DNA of 64,000 bases from contig JADCFN010000016.1 of assembly GCA_020249505.1 (NCBI GenBank), positions 62,001-126,000 on the forward strand, in the 5' to 3' direction. The notes under the pieces were generated by a model that was not told where the DNA came from, did no database searches, and saw nothing but the letters and a program-made list of their open reading frames with translations. The DNA is from Roseomonas sp. Its GTDB lineage: Bacteria; Pseudomonadota; Alphaproteobacteria; Acetobacterales; Acetobacteraceae. Shown here piece by piece: positions 61,909 to 64,000 of the stretch (positions are counted from its first letter, which is position 1; each line of letters opens with the position of its first letter). The position numbers and the translations under genes are program-made.

Positions 61909-63131
61909 CGCGGCAAATCTTTTGCTGCAGCTTCACCAGAAAGCACCGCGGCTTCAATGGTGGCCGGCAGGCGCGGCCAGGTCCAATCCCCGGCCAGCAC
62001 CAGGTTGCGATAAATCTGCCGCGGCGGTTGCGGCGGCATGCCCACCGCATGGCGCGGCGTGGCGCGGCGTTCCTTCACCGCGCGCATGGCGGGCGGCGCT
62101 TCTGGCCATTCCCCCGGCAAACCAAACGCCTTTGCCGCAGCGCAGATTTCTGCCCAGGCGCGTGGCGCCAAATCCGGCGCCTGTTCTTCAACTTCCGCAT
62201 CCGCCGCGCTGACCGTCACGCTCACGCCGCTCGGGCGCACCAGCACCCATTGGGTCAGCCCTCCCAGCACACCGATGAAGCGCACCGGCCCCGCCGTTTG
62301 GTGCGCGAAATGCAGATTGAGAATGGGCGCATGGCGTTCCGGCACGCGCAGCTTAGGGATCAACCGCCCAACTTCCCAAGGCGGCAGCGCCAGCACAATC
62401 TGATCGCGCGGATCGAGCGATATGCTGTCATCCCCGAAATGCAGCGCAATGATGCGCCCTTCCGCTTCCGTCATGGCGCGCAGCCGCGCACCGAATCGCG
62501 TGGTGACGCCAGCCTTTTGCAGCTTGTGCAAGGCAGGCGAGATCAAATCCGGCCCGAGCCCTTCGCGCGCCACCAGCACCGCGCCCGCGCCGGGCCGCCC
62601 AAGCCGGCGCAGCACCACGCCAAGCCGCGCGGAAGATGCCTCATGCCCCGGTGTATTCAGCGCAGCGACCGTGAGCGGTTCGATCAGCGCGCGATACAGC
62701 GCGGGATGCGCCGCCATCACTTCCGCCACGGGCCGATCACCAATGGGCAAGGCAAGGCGCAGCAGCGCTGCAAAGGCAGATGCACTCAAGCCCGGCGGAC
62801 GCTTGGCGGGATCGCGCCAGGCGAGCGGGCTTGCCGCGATGCGCCGCGCGCTGCCATCAGCCAGGTCAAATACTGGGAGGCCTTCCGGTTCGGCCTCCAC
62901 CCAGCCCTCGCGCGCGCCGATATCTGCCAGAAAGCGGAGCGCGGCCCGATTGGCGCCCATCAGCGCATGGGTGCCGTTATCCGTGCCATCTGGTAGCGCG
63001 CGGCAGCGCCCGCCGGCCACAGGCGTTGCTTCATGCAGCATCACGGCGCGGCCTTGCCCAGCCAGGCGAAGCGCCGCCACCAAGCCCGCGACACCTGCGC
63101 CAATGACATGGCATGTGGCCGTGCTGCTCAC
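61905..63131 (-). CDS. hpnE: Hydroxysqualene dehydroxylase HpnE
   Basis: 408 residues, FAD-dependent amine oxidase-like fold. CHVIGAGVAGLVAALRLAGQG and AGGRCRALPDG form the FAD site; ALNTPGHEASSARLG and the late NLVLAGDWTWPRLPATIEAAVLSG are typical HpnE motifs. It converts hydroxysqualene to squalene, the last step of the HpnCDE route from farnesyl diphosphate. Start is a GTG that overlaps the hpnD stop (GTGA). Squalene then feeds hopanoid synthesis in the membrane. Confidence 0.92.
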   Translation of the reverse strand: MSSTATCHVIGAGVAGLVAALRLAGQGRAVMLHEATPVAGGRCRALPDGTDNGTHALMGANRAALRFLADIGAREGWVEAEPEGLPVFDLADGSARRIAASPLAWRDPAKRPPGLSASAFAALLRLALPIGDRPVAEVMAAHPALYRALIEPLTVAALNTPGHEASSARLGVVLRRLGRPGAGAVLVAREGLGPDLISPALHKLQKAGVTTRFGARLRAMTEAEGRIIALHFGDDSISLDPRDQIVLALPPWEVGRLIPKLRVPERHAPILNLHFAHQTAGPVRFIGVLGGLTQWVLVRPSGVSVTVSAADAEVEEQAPDLAPRAWAEICAAAKAFGLPGEWPEAPPAMRAVKERRATPRHAVGMPPQPPRQIYRNLVLAGDWTWPRLPATIEAAVLSGEAAAKDLPR

Positions 63132-64000
63132 GCGCGGCTTTGGCTTGCTTGCGGCATGGGCATGATCCCCATGGCATAGGCCGCCATTTGCAGCTTCTCA
63201 CCGCGCGTGAGGCGCGGACGTGGCCGAGGCAGGCCAAAGCCGCGCACCATCAAGCGTTCAAACAGCCGCTGATAGCCCCACATCATGATACGCGCCGGCA
63301 ACAGGGCGCGCTGATCCAGATGGCGTAGTTCCGCTGCCGCCTGCGCAAAGCCTGCCTCCGCCTGCTGCGCCAAATGTGCGGCGGCGCGGGCGAAGCCTGG
63401 GCTTGCGATCAATGTTGCGGCGGGCGCATCGGTCACACCCTCAGCCGCCAACAGATCAAGCGGCAGATAGACGCGGTCGCGCGTTGCATCCTCATCCAGA
63501 TCGCGCAGGATATTCACCAATTGCAGTGTGCGTCCCAGGCCAAGGCCGAAATCAGCGGCTTCCGGCGCGCCGAAAATGCGCACCGCCATGGCGCCGACAC
63601 TGCCGGCGACGCGACGGCAATAAAGGTTCAGCGCTTCGGTATCAGCGATCCGCAGGCTTGGCGTAGAATCGGTTTCCATCCCCGCGATCATCGCTTCGCA
63701 TTCCTGGATGGGCAGCGCGAAATTTTCGCGCGCCAGCGCCAATTCGCGCGACAGCGCACAATCCGGCGCGCGGAGCTTGCCGCGCCAATCGGCCAGGAAG
63801 CGGCGCTTTTCAGCTTCCGGCATGGCGCCATCGGCAATGTCATCCACCGCGCGGCAAAAGGCATATACCGCCCAAAGCGCTCGACGCCTTTCGCCCTTCA
63901 ACGCCGACATGCCGCGCGCAAAGGAAGACCCCGCGCGCCCAACCCGCGCACTGACCAAAGCCGCATCGCTTGGCCCGGTGCCGAGTGCCGCGCGAAAGCC
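63128..64000 (-). CDS. hpnD: Presqualene diphosphate synthase HpnD (runs off right edge)
   Basis: At least 276 residues from TTG 63958, but the frame stays open to the window edge (upstream residues read GTGPSDAALVSARVG), and HpnD proteins usually have such a segment before SGxSF, so the real start probably lies beyond 64000. Prenyl-synthase motifs are clear: AVYAFCRAVDDIADG with the first Asp-rich site, LNLYCRRVAGSVG, and LVNILRDLDEDATRDRVYLP with the second. It joins two farnesyl diphosphates to presqualene diphosphate. hpnC would be expected just upstream, outside the window. Confidence 0.92.
   Translation of the reverse strand, partial: GFRAALGTGPSDAALVSARVGRAGSSFARGMSALKGERRRALWAVYAFCRAVDDIADGAMPEAEKRRFLADWRGKLRAPDCALSRELALARENFALPIQECEAMIAGMETDSTPSLRIADTEALNLYCRRVAGSVGAMAVRIFGAPEAADFGLGLGRTLQLVNILRDLDEDATRDRVYLPLDLLAAEGVTDAPAATLIASPGFARAAAHLAQQAEAGFAQAAAELRHLDQRALLPARIMMWGYQRLFERLMVRGFGLPRPRPRLTRGEKLQMAAYAMGIMPMPQASQSRA

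Noticed and set aside
61809-62996. A 395-codon plus-strand frame opposite hpnE
   Set aside because: Composition is mostly Arg, Gln, His and Ala, with no fold-like pattern, while hpnE on the other strand is convincing.

Overview
The window is a stretch of a GC-rich alphaproteobacterial chromosome, most likely from the Acetobacteraceae (Roseomonas-like Rhodospirillales). This rests on gene families seen together, not on a database search: several orphan Bug-type receptors of the tripartite tricarboxylate transporter (TTT) family, hopanoid genes hpnD/hpnE, class I nrdA and nrdB, many LLM-family flavin monooxygenases and acyl-CoA enzymes, and heavy use of 4-bp ATGA/GTGA gene overlaps and GTG/TTG starts.

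Layout. 1-4442 (minus): the start of msrP, then a tightly coupled trio of a PAS/EAL c-di-GMP phosphodiesterase, a GT2-GtrA fusion and a GT39/ArnT-like membrane glycosyltransferase. 4765-11093 (plus): a YghU-type glutathione transferase, two GT4 glycosyltransferases and two overlapping NodB-type deacetylase paralogues. 11090-16757: a PanE-like reductase, ethanolamine ammonia-lyase eutBC, an N-acyl-D-amino-acid deacylase and a carboxymuconolactone decarboxylase-family protein. 16800-21348 (minus): a catabolic set of ABC binding protein, LLM monooxygenase, beta-hydroxyacid dehydrogenase and old yellow enzyme. 21473-26144 (plus): Baeyer-Villiger monooxygenase, HpcH/HpaI aldolase, acyl-CoA dehydrogenase and a Bug receptor. 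26152-32422: DUF3429, uvrB and a four-gene SsuABC-like ABC operon ending in an Asp/Glu racemase-superfamily enzyme.

32436-38721 holds a threonine dehydratase-like enzyme, nrdB, a Bug gene and nrdA, all on the minus strand, with a divergent Bug gene beyond. nrdA and nrdB each have their own NrdR-like operator, although a transport-receptor gene separates them. 38728-48131 is mostly housekeeping: RlmC/D-type 23S rRNA methyltransferase, glutaryl-CoA dehydrogenase, DEAD-box helicase, alpha/beta hydrolase, aconitase and ccmAB. 48128-55150 is a second oxidative catabolic region: VOC protein, an AT-rich orphan gene, isocitrate-lyase/PEP-mutase family, nitroreductase, DszA/NtaA-type monooxygenase, hotdog thioesterase and a divergent LLM monooxygenase.

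55197-58817 is the most fluid part. It has a small unknown gene, a tandem-hairpin repeat, a TPR protein with six near-identical 141-bp repeats, crcB, a rarA 3-prime remnant abutting an IS256-type transposase remnant, tRNA-Leu(UAA) and a DCC-family protein. 58825-64000 (minus) has a Bug receptor, a GNAT acetyltransferase and the coupled group hpnD-hpnE-aldehyde dehydrogenase.

No phage-defence system, CRISPR array, intact insertion sequence, rRNA or riboswitch was recognised. The best candidates for something under-described are the coupled EAL/GT2-GtrA/GT39 module, the two uncharacterised oxidative clusters, the repeat-rich TPR protein, and the aldehyde dehydrogenase built into the hopanoid genes.
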